Assembly: GCA_029227815.1 (NCBI GenBank)
Contig: CP118523.1
Span: 1,488,001 to 1,552,000, forward strand
DNA: 64,000 nt
Source: Clostridiaceae bacterium M8S5
GTDB taxonomy: Bacteria > Bacillota > Clostridia > Tissierellales > MCWD3
Direction of reading: 5' to 3'
The first letter of the stretch is position 1; each line of letters starts with the position of its first letter. Below, one piece after another: positions 55,001 through 64,000 of this stretch. The position numbers and the translations under genes were made by a program. The notes beneath the pieces were generated by a model. The model was not told the origin of the DNA and searched no databases. It saw only the letters and a program-made list of their open reading frames with translations.

Positions 55001-58000
55001 AAAGAGTTAAATATATACAGTGATTTAAGCAGAAACCCACTGTTTGATACTGTATTTAACATGTTAAACATGGATATACCAAGCTTTGAAGTAGAGGGGA
55101 TGAAATCAAAATTAGTAGAGTATAATCATAAGACATCAAAACTAGATTTGACATTTGAGGCAGAAGAGATAGACGAAGTTATACGTCTAAAGTTTGAATA
55201 TTGCACAGATTTATTCCACAAAGACACAATATATAGGTTAATAAACCACTATGTCAATATATTAGAAAATATCATAAAGAATGAAAATATACTTATCAAA
55301 GACATAAATGTATTAAGCAAAGAGGAATTTAAACTATTAACGATAGATTTTAATAACACAGACAAAGATTCCTATAATGTAACAGTAAATGAATTATTAG
55401 AAAGAATAGCAAAACAAAAGCCAGATAATATTGCGATTATTGATGGAAATGATAGATTAACATATAAACAATTAGTAGATAAAATCAACTCTCTAGCTAG
55501 CACAATTAGAACAAAAGGAGTAAAGCGAAATGATATAGTTGGGATTATGGTAAAGAGAGGATTCAATAGAATAATAGGCATGTTGGCGATACTAAAAGCA
55601 GGTGGTGCATATCTACCAATAGAACCTGAATTCCCACTAGAGAGAACAAAATTTATGTTAAAAGATAGTAATACAAAGCTACTGCTTGTTGATTCAACAA
55701 ACACAAATATGTCATATGAAGGAATAGTTATTAATGTGCTGGACGAAATAGACAAAAAGGGATCTGATATTAGAAATATAAATGAGCTAGGTGATTTGGC
55801 ATATATCATATATACATCTGGAACGACTGGCAATCCAAAAGGAATAATGGTAGAGCACAAAAACCTCATGGCTTATGTAAAAGCATTTGAGGAAGAGTTT
55901 AGTATAGATGAGAATGAGAGAGTATTACAGCAAGCTTCATATTCATTTGATGCATTTGTAGAAGAAGTATATCCGTCGCTATTAAATGGGTCGACATTAG
56001 TTTTAACCAAGAAAGAAGAAGTACAAGATATCGAGCTACTCTCAAAGGTTATAAATAAAAATCAGGTTACAATTGTTAGTTGTTCTCCTCCATTATTAGA
56101 TGAATTAAATAAATACAAGTATCAGAGCATCCACACATATTTATGTGGTGGAGATGTAATGAAATATGATAACTATAATAACCTCATAAAATATGCTAAT
56201 GTATATAACACTTATGGACCTACTGAGACAACAGTATGTGCTACGTATTATAAATGTGAGAAAACAATGAAAAGCAATATCCCGATAGGAAAACCTATTG
56301 CAAACTATAAGACATATATACTAGATAGTAATAACAACCTGCAACCAATAGGTGTACCAGGGGAATTGTGTATATCAGGAAGAGGTGTTACAAGAGGATA
56401 TTTAAATAGGGCTAAATTAACAGCGCAGAAATATATAAAAAGTCCATTTAAAAAAGATGAAGTCTTATACAAGACAGGGGATTTGGCTAGATGGCTTGAA
56501 GATGGCAATATAGAATATTTAGGAAGAATTGATAACCAAGTAAATATAAGAGGCTTTAGGATTGAATTAGCAGAGGTGGAAAATCAACTATTAAAACTCG
56601 ACTATATCAAAAAAGTAATAGTGATAGATATGACAGATAGTAAGGAAAAGTATCTATGTGCTTATATAGTGAGTGATAAAGAATTAGTAGTTTCAGATAT
56701 AAGGGATTACTTAGTAAAGTATTTGCCAGATTATATGATACCGTCATACTTTATACAAATAGATGAAATACCTATTAACAACAGCGGTAAAGTTGATAGA
56801 AAGCTACTCTCAGAAATAAAAGGAAATATAAAAACAAATCAGGAATTCATAAAACCAACAAATGAAATAGAAAATAGGCTATCTAAGATTTGGCAAGAGA
56901 TTTTAGATGTTAACCCTATTGGTATTAATGACAATTTCTTTGATTTAGGAGGACATTCACTAAAAGCTACAGCACTGGTTTCTCAAATATATAGAGACTT
57001 AGGTGTAAAAGTGCCATTAAAAGAGATATTTAGAAATACAACTATAAAAAAATTAGGAGAATACATCAATAAAGCTACTTATAGTGAAGATTTCATAGAG
57101 ATTGTAAAACAAGAAAAAAGAGATTATTATAAAGCATCATCAGTACAAAAACGCTTAATAGCAATCAACCAAATGGATACAGAAAATACAAGTTATAATA
57201 TTACTAGGGCAGTAGAAATAAAAGGAGATCTTGATTTAAATAAAATAAACAGAATATTTAGAGAACTTATAGAAAGGCACGAATCACTGAGAACTAGCTT
57301 TGACATAGTGAATGATGATATTGTACAGATTATACATGATAACTACGAGTTTGTAATAAAAATGATAGAGCTAGGGAATAAGGAAATAAATGAAATTGTT
57401 AAAGACTTTGTAAAGCCGTTTGATTTACACAAAAGTCCTCTAATGAGAGTAGCATTAGTAAAAGTTAATGAATATAAGCATGTTATGATAATTGACATCC
57501 ATCATGTAATATCAGATGGTATATCTATATCAGTACTGATAAAAGAATTCTTTGATTTATATAAAGGATGTAACATACAAGAAGTAAAGTTGCATTACAA
57601 AGACTTTGCAGCTTGGCAGAATAAGATGTTAGATTCTAAACAAATGAAGTCAAAAGAAGAGTTTTGGTTAAAAACACTAAAAACAGATGTAGAGGTATTA
57701 GATATTTTAACAGATTTTCCAAGACCTAAAATTCAGAACTTTGAAGGTAGCTGTAGAAGATTTAAAATAAATGAGAATCTTACAAGAAGATTAAAAGTTT
57801 TATGTGAGAAGTCAGAAACCACTCTTTACATGGTGTTACTAAGTGCATATAACATCTTACTGTCAAAATATTCACATCAAGAGGATATAATAGTAGGTTC
57901 ACCAATAGGTGGAAGATATCATCCAGATTTGGAAAGTATGGTTGGAATGTTTGTCAATACAGTTGCTATGAGGAATTATCCAAAAGCTGATAAACGATTT

Positions 58001-61000
58001 GTTGATTTTTTAGAGGAAGTAAAACAAAACTCACTAGATGCATTTGAAAATCAACAATATCCATTTGAAGAGTTAGTAGAAAAGCTTAAAATAAAAAGAG
58101 ACCTCAGTAGAAATCCTCTGTTTGACACAATGTTTATAATGCAAAACATGCAGTATCCAGATATGAACACAGATGATTTGAAAATATCAATAGTAGACAT
58201 AGATAACGATACAACAATGTTTGATATCACATTAGAAATAAAAGAAGACAATAACTACCTTGATTGTATATTAGAGTATAGTGCATCATTATATAAAGCT
58301 TCAACTATTGATAGATTAAAAGAAAGATTTGTAAAGGTACTGACAGAGATTACATTAGACTATAATGTTAAGATAGCAGATATAAATATACTAAAAGATG
58401 ATGAGAGGCAATTGGTAATAAAAGATTTCCAAGGAGTGCAAACACCGTATAAAGAGATATATACCATAAAAGATTTATTTGAAAATCAGGTAGCAAAAAC
58501 GCCATACAATGTAGCATTAGTATATCAAGGAGAAAATATAACTTATGATGAACTAAGCAAAAGAGCTAATAAAGTAGCGCATATGTTGAGAAATAAAGGC
58601 ATAAAAACAAAGGATGTAGTAGGGATAATGATGCCAAGGTCATTTGATATGATTGTTGGGATACTAGGTATCATAAAATCAGGAGCTACTTACTTGCCAA
58701 TAGATATCAACTATCCAAATGAAAGGATTAAAAATATTATAGAGGATTGTAAACCTAAGGTAATATTGTTAAAAGAGGAAAATATGACAGTATCTATAGC
58801 GAGTGAGATTTGTCATTTAGATTGTATACAAGAAGAAAAACAAGAAGATTTAGTTACTCTTAGTACAGCTGGGGATTTACTATATATAATTTACACCTCA
58901 GGGACAACGGGAAAACCAAAGGGTATACAGACTGAGCATAGAAACGTAATATCATATATTAAATCATTTAACAAGTTATATAACATAAACGAAAATTCCA
59001 CAACATTATTACAAGCTTCTATGACTTTTGATGGATTTGTAGAAGAAGTGTTTACAGTACTTACAGTGGGAGGAAAGTTGGTAATACCAGAAGATAGCAT
59101 AGTTAAAGAAGCTCATAAGCTTAGAGAGCTTATAGTTAAGAATAACGTATCAATATTGAGCTGTTCACCATTTATATTAAGCCAGTTTAATAGTTTAGAA
59201 CCTATGAGATGTGTGGATGTTTTTCTTAGTAGTAGTGATGTGCTTAAGAAAGAATACTTTGGTAATATCATAAAATATGCTAAGGTATACAACATGTATG
59301 GCCCTACAGAAGGAACAGTTTGCTCTACGTATTATAAATGTAGCGATAACGAATCGGAAGTAATACCTATAGGCAGACCTATACCAAACTATAAGGTGTA
59401 TATACTTGATGAAAAACTCAAAGCTCAGCCAATAGGTATTAAAGGTGATATTTATATTGGAGGTAAAGGGGTAGCCAGAGGTTATCATAATAGAAAAAAA
59501 TTAACACATGAAAAATTTATCAAGAATCCATATGATAATGAATTGATGTACAAGACAGGAGATATAGGTAGATGGCTAGATGACGGGAATATAGAGTTTT
59601 TTGGTAGGATTGATAAACAAGTCAAGATTAGAGGGTATCGTATAGAAATAGGAGCTATAGAAAGTAAGCTACTAAAGCATGATGCTATCAAAGAAGCTGT
59701 TGTGTTAGCAAATGAAGAAGTAGGAGATAAATATCTTTGTGCTTATGTAGTTTCAAATAGCAAGATGACAGTTAAAGATTTTAGAGAGCATTTATTAAAG
59801 ACACTACCAGATTACATGGTACCTTCATACTTTGTCGTACTTGACAAATTACCACTAAATCACAACGGGAAGATAGATAAAGAAAGCTTACCATCACCAT
59901 CTAAAGTTATAAACACTGGAGTAGAGTATGTTATGCCAACAAACGATACTGAAAAAGTTATAGCAGATATATGGAAAGAGAATCTTAAGTTAGACAAAGT
60001 CAGTATAAACGATGACTTCTTTGAACTAGGAGGACACTCATTAAAAGCTACTATTATGGCAGCTAAAATAAATAAGATATTTAAAGTGAAGCTGTCTATA
60101 AATGATATATTTAAATATTCAACGATTGCTAAAATATCAGAGTATATAGCCAATATGAGTAGAAACAGTTATGAAGATATACAGCTATTAGAAAAAAGCG
60201 AGTATTATGATGTATCATCATCACAAAGAAGATTATATACACTATGGGAATTGGATCAAAAGAGCATAAGTTACAATATGCCATCGGCTGTTTTGATAGA
60301 AGGTTGTTTAAACAAAGAACTATTAGATTATACAGTCAATCAGCTAATAGAAAGACACGAAACTCTAAGAACGTCTTTCCATATAAAAGATGATAAGCTT
60401 GTACAAAAGGTTCATACAAATATCCCCAGTGTAGTAACATATCTAAAAGCTGACGAAGAAGTAGATATTAATAAGTTTATAAAGCCTTTTGAGCTATCAA
60501 AAGCACCACTATTTAGAGTGATAGTTATAAAGATTGCTATGGATAAGCATATAGTTATGTTTGATATGCACCATATAGTATCTGATGGAATGTCAGTTAG
60601 AATATTATTGAAGGAATTTGCTAGTATATATAAAGGAGAAAAACTACCACAAAATATTATACAATATAAAGAATTTGCTCATTTCCAAAATAAATATTTG
60701 CAAACAGATGACATGATTAGAGAAGAAAAATATTGGCTTGATACTCTAAAAGGAGAAATTAAAACACTGGATATAGTTACTGATTATCCTAGACCAAAGA
60801 TGCAAAGCTATGTAGGGAAGACTTATAGATTTAAAATAGATAAGAAAACTACTATGAAACTCAGAGAGTTATCAAAAGATAATAAATGCACAATGTTTAT
60901 GATATTGCTAGCAGTATACAATGTGATGTTATCAAAATATAGTTCTCAAGATGATATCATTGTTGGAACACCTATATCAGGAAGGATACATGGTGATGTA

Positions 61001-64000
61001 GAGAATGTTGTGGGCATGTTTGTTAATACACTAGCATTAAGAAACTTCCCAAAAAGAGATATGAGTTTTATAGAGTTTTTAGAGAATGTGAAAGTCAATG
61101 CATTTAGAGCATTTGAGAATCAAAACTATCAATTTGAGCAGTTAATAGACAAGCTAAGTTTAAGAAGAGATTTGAGTAGAAATCCAGTTTTTGATGTTAT
61201 GTTTTCAATGCTCAATATGGAAAATACAAAAATAGACATAGAAGACTTCAAATGCACTGAGTATCAAATGAACAAAGATGTATCTAAATTTGATTTAACA
61301 CTCTTAGCCGAGGAGGTAGAGGATACAGTAAGCTTTGAGATAGAGTATTGTAGCGAGTTATTTAAGAAGCAAACCATAATAACTATGGCTGACCATTTCA
61401 AACAAATAATAAACTCTATAACTGACAATCCTAATAGATTGCTTAAAGATATCGACATGATTACAGAAAAAGAAATAGATATAATAATGAATAAATTCAA
61501 TAACACAAAAATAAAGTATCAAAGGGAGCTTACAATAAACCAGTTATTCGATATGCAGGTTAGAAAAACACCAAATAATATAGCAATAGTTTGTGGCAAA
61601 GAAAGTATAACATATAGAGAAGTTAGCGATAAAGCCAACATCCTAGCAAATGATTTAATAGAAAAGGGAGTAAAAAACGAAAGTACAGTAGGTATATTAG
61701 TAGATAGGTCTATAGAAATGATTATAAGTATGCTAGCGGTACTAAAAGCAGGAGGCGCTTATCTACCAATAGATACAGATTTTCCAAAAGAAAGAATTAA
61801 GTATATGATAGAAGACTCTAAAACTCAAATACTTATAATAAGTACGGAGACAGTAAGCTTTTTTGATGATATAAAAATAAGGAATTATATCAATGTAGAT
61901 GAAGTAGATTTTATAAAAGATATAGACATAATTGATGCCAGTGATTCATCAAGGTTGGCATATGTAATCTATACATCAGGTTCGACAGGTAAACCAAAAG
62001 GAGTAATGATAGAGCACAAAACTATTCATAACTTTATAGTAGGAATGATGGATAGAATAAATTTTGATGGATTAAATAACATACTATCACTTACAACCAT
62101 ATCTTTTGATATATTTGTACTAGAATCATTATTACCTCTAACAAAGGGGTTAAAAGTAATACTTGCAAATAAAAAAGAAAGTAAATCTTCTAGAGATATA
62201 AGTAACTTGATAGTATCAAATAAAGTAGAATGTTTACAGCTTACACCTTCAAGGTTAAGAATGATATTAAGTGACGATAAAGCAAGAGAGTCACTAAGTA
62301 ATATAAAAGTCATAGTTGTTGGAGGGGAAGTATTTTCGCGAGATATACTGACTAAATTAAAGAGTATATCAAAAGAATCTAGGATATATAATATGTACGG
62401 TCCAACAGAAACTACTGTATGGTCTACGACTAAAGACTTAACTAATACACATGATATAAATATCGGAACGCCAATAGCTAATACAAACGTATTGATACTA
62501 GACAAGAGCAATAATATGGTGCCGATAGGAGTAAAAGGAGAGCTTTGTATTGGCGGAGAGTGTTTGGCAAGAGGATATTTATATAAAGAAGAGCTAACAA
62601 AAGAGAAGTTTATAGAGCATAGCATATGTAATAATAACAGAATATACAAAACAGGTGATCAGGCCAGATGGCTTCATGACGGGTGCATAGAGTTCCTTGG
62701 AAGGATAGACACTCAAGTGAAAATAAGAGGTTATAGAATAGAACTTGGAGAAATAGAAAGTAGATTATTAAAACATGAGGACATAAATGAGGCAGTAGTA
62801 GTTGTGAGAACAGATAAGGTAGGAGAGCAATATATATGTAGCTATATAGTGAGTAGCAATGAGTTAACTATATCAAACATAAGAGAATTCCTTGCTTTAG
62901 AGCTTCCTAGTTATATGTTACCATCATATTATATAAAACTAGATAAATTACCACTTACACCAAACGGAAAGTTAGATAGAAATGCATTGCCAGAGCCACA
63001 AGGAGAAATAGATATCAATAGCTTCCAGTCACCTAGAGATAATATAGAGATTATTATGCAAAGTATTTGGCAAGAGCTACTAGATATAAACAAGATAGGT
63101 ATAAACGATAATTTCTTTGAAATAGGAGGACACTCATTAAAAGCAACACTTTTAATTAATAAGATATCAAAAGAATTGAAAGTAGATGTACCATTAGAAG
63201 TAGTGTTTAGTAATCCTACAATTAAAGAAATAACAGAGTATATAAAGAAAAATGCAAAAGGTATTTATAGTCCTATTCAAAGAGTCTCAGAAAGAGAGTA
63301 CTATCCACTATCTTCTTCGCAAATGAGGATGTTTATACTAAACGACCTAGAAAGGAGTAATACGAACTATAACATACCTATGGCACTTACAATCGAAGGA
63401 AACATAGACAAAGAACTCGTAAAAAATAGTTTCATAAAACTCATAAGCAGACATGAATCACTTAGAACTAGTTTCAAGATGATTGATAATACTCCAGTAC
63501 AGGTTATAAGTAAATATGTAGATTTTGAATTAGAATATGCAAAAAGTGATTTTAATGAAATTAAAGATATTATTAATCAATATATACGACCATTTGATAT
63601 AAGCAAAGCACCACTGTTTAGAGCAATGTTGATAGAAGTAAAAGAGGATGAACATGTATTAGTAATTGACATGCATCATATAGTATCAGACGGTATGTCT
63701 ATAAGTATTTTATTAGCAGAGTTTGCTCAGTTATATAACAAAATGGAGCTTAAACCTATTAAAACTCAGTATAAAGACTTTGCTATATGGCAAAAAAGTA
63801 GATTGAAGTCGTATAAATTAAAGATACAAGAAAACTATTGGAAGGAAGTATTGAAAAAACCAATACCAGTATTAAATATGATGACAGATTATCAGAGGCC
63901 AGCAATGCAAAGTTTTGAAGGAGACTGCATTGATTTTAGAATAGACAATGAGCTTAAGCAACAACTATATGACATAGCTATTGATAATAATTGTACTCTT
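52070..64000 (+). CDS. lipopeptide non-ribosomal peptide synthetase, FAAL-initiated, 3' partial
   Basis: Open for 3977 codons and beyond the window; I checked the frame at every domain motif. Domains: fatty-acyl-AMP ligase ~1-560 (FSSGSTGDPKG, MPLTHDMGL, VYGLAEAT, then GDLG); PCP1 (GGNSL, S605); C1 (HHIITDG at 785); A1 ~1100-1600; PCP2 (S1630); C2 (HHVISDG, 1811); A2 ~2128-2608; PCP3 (S2657); C3 (HHIVSDG, 2834); A3 ~3152-3642; PCP4 (S3689); C4 (HHIVSDG at 3869, cut by the window). No epimerase or thioesterase is visible so far. Substrate codes read by eye: A1 DAESLGTVC, A2 DGESLSMVC (acidic residue in place of W239: possibly basic amino acids), A3 DILQVGMVW, close to the known glycine code. 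So fatty acyl-X-X-Gly-... . Ribosome binding site GGAGGG 9 nt before the ATG. Confidence 0.95.
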   Translation, partial: MHKNLAQIIKERISSNSKMIFIENNQDKEVFYSQIYDRALNVLYQLQQNGIKEQDKLILITEKNEDFVYLFWACILGNIVPVPVIPRANQEGINTIIKIWLKLDRPFIATNMSIITNLRQMMSTSKNDTLAHIAKKFIIYEQIQNKIGIGKVHEANLTDTALLQFSSGSTGDPKGVVLSHENLLSNTNSTLKAAKISKEDISLSWMPLTHDMGLIGFHLTPIIVDCNHYLMDPMLFLKNPLLWLEKANEYKVTTLVSPNFGYKHVLRFIDADKKYKWNFENVRLIFNGAEPISMQYCNMFLKALSNYNLSYKSMFAVYGLAEATLAVSFNPVGEGLKAINLNRHALTVGQKVKEVSEKDKDSVTFVDLGYALEDCEVRICNKNTVVDENTIGVIQIRGKSITSGYYKEIEKTKDMFTDDGWLITGDLGFIRNDRLIVTGREKDIIFINGQNYYPEDIERVITNIVGFESLQVATVGVFNEKLQKDDIIIFVQFDKNIEDFLDIRKKIKRLVNKRTSLDIIYVIPIKEIPKTVSGKVQRYKMAKSFTDGKFVELIQKMNGFTIEEVKHDEKQLNAVTKKLICLYRDVLGVNNVNIEDSFFELGGNSLKAMELILKINKHFNVNIQLNELLYRSTIIQLEEYIKNSDNHVSLELVKAEKDEYYPALPSQQRLYVLNQLDNKNTNYNLPVALEINSDYNHEKFTKALDKLVARHEALRTTFHLVNNQLMQKIHQKIEYDISYADDVITDIQETIHKFVKPFDLSSEALFRVKIARLKNNNYLLIIDFHHIITDGSSMGVLIRDLASYYNDIELPKIKYDFKDFCVFKNKSQEQHWHKEQQKYWCNLFKDEIPVLNLPLDYARPMIQSFKGDVVTYNVDRETTKKLREYAKSSNSTLYMIMLSAYYVLLNRYTNQEEIIVGTPVAGRYIEGLENTMGMFINTLPIRSKIDRSKSFTEFLEEVKDNFLMLYKYQGYQIEELLKELNIYSDLSRNPLFDTVFNMLNMDIPSFEVEGMKSKLVEYNHKTSKLDLTFEAEEIDEVIRLKFEYCTDLFHKDTIYRLINHYVNILENIIKNENILIKDINVLSKEEFKLLTIDFNNTDKDSYNVTVNELLERIAKQKPDNIAIIDGNDRLTYKQLVDKINSLASTIRTKGVKRNDIVGIMVKRGFNRIIGMLAILKAGGAYLPIEPEFPLERTKFMLKDSNTKLLLVDSTNTNMSYEGIVINVLDEIDKKGSDIRNINELGDLAYIIYTSGTTGNPKGIMVEHKNLMAYVKAFEEEFSIDENERVLQQASYSFDAFVEEVYPSLLNGSTLVLTKKEEVQDIELLSKVINKNQVTIVSCSPPLLDELNKYKYQSIHTYLCGGDVMKYDNYNNLIKYANVYNTYGPTETTVCATYYKCEKTMKSNIPIGKPIANYKTYILDSNNNLQPIGVPGELCISGRGVTRGYLNRAKLTAQKYIKSPFKKDEVLYKTGDLARWLEDGNIEYLGRIDNQVNIRGFRIELAEVENQLLKLDYIKKVIVIDMTDSKEKYLCAYIVSDKELVVSDIRDYLVKYLPDYMIPSYFIQIDEIPINNSGKVDRKLLSEIKGNIKTNQEFIKPTNEIENRLSKIWQEILDVNPIGINDNFFDLGGHSLKATALVSQIYRDLGVKVPLKEIFRNTTIKKLGEYINKATYSEDFIEIVKQEKRDYYKASSVQKRLIAINQMDTENTSYNITRAVEIKGDLDLNKINRIFRELIERHESLRTSFDIVNDDIVQIIHDNYEFVIKMIELGNKEINEIVKDFVKPFDLHKSPLMRVALVKVNEYKHVMIIDIHHVISDGISISVLIKEFFDLYKGCNIQEVKLHYKDFAAWQNKMLDSKQMKSKEEFWLKTLKTDVEVLDILTDFPRPKIQNFEGSCRRFKINENLTRRLKVLCEKSETTLYMVLLSAYNILLSKYSHQEDIIVGSPIGGRYHPDLESMVGMFVNTVAMRNYPKADKRFVDFLEEVKQNSLDAFENQQYPFEELVEKLKIKRDLSRNPLFDTMFIMQNMQYPDMNTDDLKISIVDIDNDTTMFDITLEIKEDNNYLDCILEYSASLYKASTIDRLKERFVKVLTEITLDYNVKIADINILKDDERQLVIKDFQGVQTPYKEIYTIKDLFENQVAKTPYNVALVYQGENITYDELSKRANKVAHMLRNKGIKTKDVVGIMMPRSFDMIVGILGIIKSGATYLPIDINYPNERIKNIIEDCKPKVILLKEENMTVSIASEICHLDCIQEEKQEDLVTLSTAGDLLYIIYTSGTTGKPKGIQTEHRNVISYIKSFNKLYNINENSTTLLQASMTFDGFVEEVFTVLTVGGKLVIPEDSIVKEAHKLRELIVKNNVSILSCSPFILSQFNSLEPMRCVDVFLSSSDVLKKEYFGNIIKYAKVYNMYGPTEGTVCSTYYKCSDNESEVIPIGRPIPNYKVYILDEKLKAQPIGIKGDIYIGGKGVARGYHNRKKLTHEKFIKNPYDNELMYKTGDIGRWLDDGNIEFFGRIDKQVKIRGYRIEIGAIESKLLKHDAIKEAVVLANEEVGDKYLCAYVVSNSKMTVKDFREHLLKTLPDYMVPSYFVVLDKLPLNHNGKIDKESLPSPSKVINTGVEYVMPTNDTEKVIADIWKENLKLDKVSINDDFFELGGHSLKATIMAAKINKIFKVKLSINDIFKYSTIAKISEYIANMSRNSYEDIQLLEKSEYYDVSSSQRRLYTLWELDQKSISYNMPSAVLIEGCLNKELLDYTVNQLIERHETLRTSFHIKDDKLVQKVHTNIPSVVTYLKADEEVDINKFIKPFELSKAPLFRVIVIKIAMDKHIVMFDMHHIVSDGMSVRILLKEFASIYKGEKLPQNIIQYKEFAHFQNKYLQTDDMIREEKYWLDTLKGEIKTLDIVTDYPRPKMQSYVGKTYRFKIDKKTTMKLRELSKDNKCTMFMILLAVYNVMLSKYSSQDDIIVGTPISGRIHGDVENVVGMFVNTLALRNFPKRDMSFIEFLENVKVNAFRAFENQNYQFEQLIDKLSLRRDLSRNPVFDVMFSMLNMENTKIDIEDFKCTEYQMNKDVSKFDLTLLAEEVEDTVSFEIEYCSELFKKQTIITMADHFKQIINSITDNPNRLLKDIDMITEKEIDIIMNKFNNTKIKYQRELTINQLFDMQVRKTPNNIAIVCGKESITYREVSDKANILANDLIEKGVKNESTVGILVDRSIEMIISMLAVLKAGGAYLPIDTDFPKERIKYMIEDSKTQILIISTETVSFFDDIKIRNYINVDEVDFIKDIDIIDASDSSRLAYVIYTSGSTGKPKGVMIEHKTIHNFIVGMMDRINFDGLNNILSLTTISFDIFVLESLLPLTKGLKVILANKKESKSSRDISNLIVSNKVECLQLTPSRLRMILSDDKARESLSNIKVIVVGGEVFSRDILTKLKSISKESRIYNMYGPTETTVWSTTKDLTNTHDINIGTPIANTNVLILDKSNNMVPIGVKGELCIGGECLARGYLYKEELTKEKFIEHSICNNNRIYKTGDQARWLHDGCIEFLGRIDTQVKIRGYRIELGEIESRLLKHEDINEAVVVVRTDKVGEQYICSYIVSSNELTISNIREFLALELPSYMLPSYYIKLDKLPLTPNGKLDRNALPEPQGEIDINSFQSPRDNIEIIMQSIWQELLDINKIGINDNFFEIGGHSLKATLLINKISKELKVDVPLEVVFSNPTIKEITEYIKKNAKGIYSPIQRVSEREYYPLSSSQMRMFILNDLERSNTNYNIPMALTIEGNIDKELVKNSFIKLISRHESLRTSFKMIDNTPVQVISKYVDFELEYAKSDFNEIKDIINQYIRPFDISKAPLFRAMLIEVKEDEHVLVIDMHHIVSDGMSISILLAEFAQLYNKMELKPIKTQYKDFAIWQKSRLKSYKLKIQENYWKEVLKKPIPVLNMMTDYQRPAMQSFEGDCIDFRIDNELKQQLYDIAIDNNCTL

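Noticed and set aside
52753..62649. Minus-strand ORFs of 60-207 aa inside the NRPS gene
   Set aside because: They are shadows of the NRPS frame: hydrophobic, without ribosome binding sites, and the plus frame holds all NRPS motifs.
52070..64000. Frameshift or split in the NRPS
   Set aside because: Every motif checked from PCP1 to C4 lies in the same frame (position modulo 3 equal to 2), so the gene is continuous.

Overview
The window is a low-GC, AT-rich chromosomal segment from a spore-forming Clostridia (Clostridiaceae or Peptostreptococcaceae type). The evidence is strong GGAGG-type ribosome binding sites with tight operons, TTG/GTG starts, ECF-type vitamin/metal transporters, DUF4183 spore/surface proteins, an iron alcohol dehydrogenase and an anaerobe-style non-ribosomal peptide synthetase (NRPS). 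I see no rRNA, tRNA, CRISPR array or complete insertion sequence.

Layout. 1-4.4 kb: end of an ABC exporter followed by an ECF importer (S, T and fused A components). 4.5-11.7 kb: secreted and surface proteins, including a multicopper oxidase with an unusual copper-motif order, a two-domain CBM96/DNRLRE protein, and a secreted PI-PLC-like phosphodiesterase carrying the same C-terminal module. 11.8-19.6 kb: a MerR regulator fused to a papain-like/BtrH-type domain, two paralogous zinc-ribbon methyltransferases, a divergent AraC regulator/iron-ADH pair, and a tiny CxCxC peptide that resembles a RiPP precursor. 19.6-25.8 kb: a tandem repeat array, a sigma/anti-sigma pair, and an ABC-2 export operon behind two palindromic operators. 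26-33.7 kb: a second (XRE-type) regulator fused to a BtrH-like domain, a NUDIX hydrolase, a CPBP protease, an aerolysin/ETX-MTX2-type pore-forming toxin, an alpha/beta hydrolase and a chemoreceptor.

The most coherent accessory system is 33.9-49.4 kb. One tightly packed operon (legB, legC, neuC-like, neuB-like, neuD-like, an SDR, two small unknown proteins, a Maf/DUF115 glycosyltransferase, a TPR protein and a GT2-TPR protein) makes and attaches a legionaminic-acid-type nonulosonate. It is bracketed on both sides by minus-strand DUF4183 surface-protein genes: one of 1030 aa with DUF11-like repeats and two small ones. No flagellin is present and the CMP-sugar synthetase is missing. My inference is that the operon may glycosylate a spore/exosporium-type surface layer rather than, or as well as, flagella.

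From 52.07 kb to the window end runs one uninterrupted NRPS reading frame (3977 codons and still open). It starts with a fatty-acyl-AMP ligase and continues as PCP-(C-A-PCP)x3-C, so a lipopeptide is made. A 153-bp palindromic element recurs in intergenic regions, always beside terminator hairpins: three tandem copies at 19.6-20.1 kb, single copies at 28.8 and 50.7 kb and a remnant at 15.5 kb. In two places the hairpin itself is duplicated around the element. This is the clearest non-coding novelty here.
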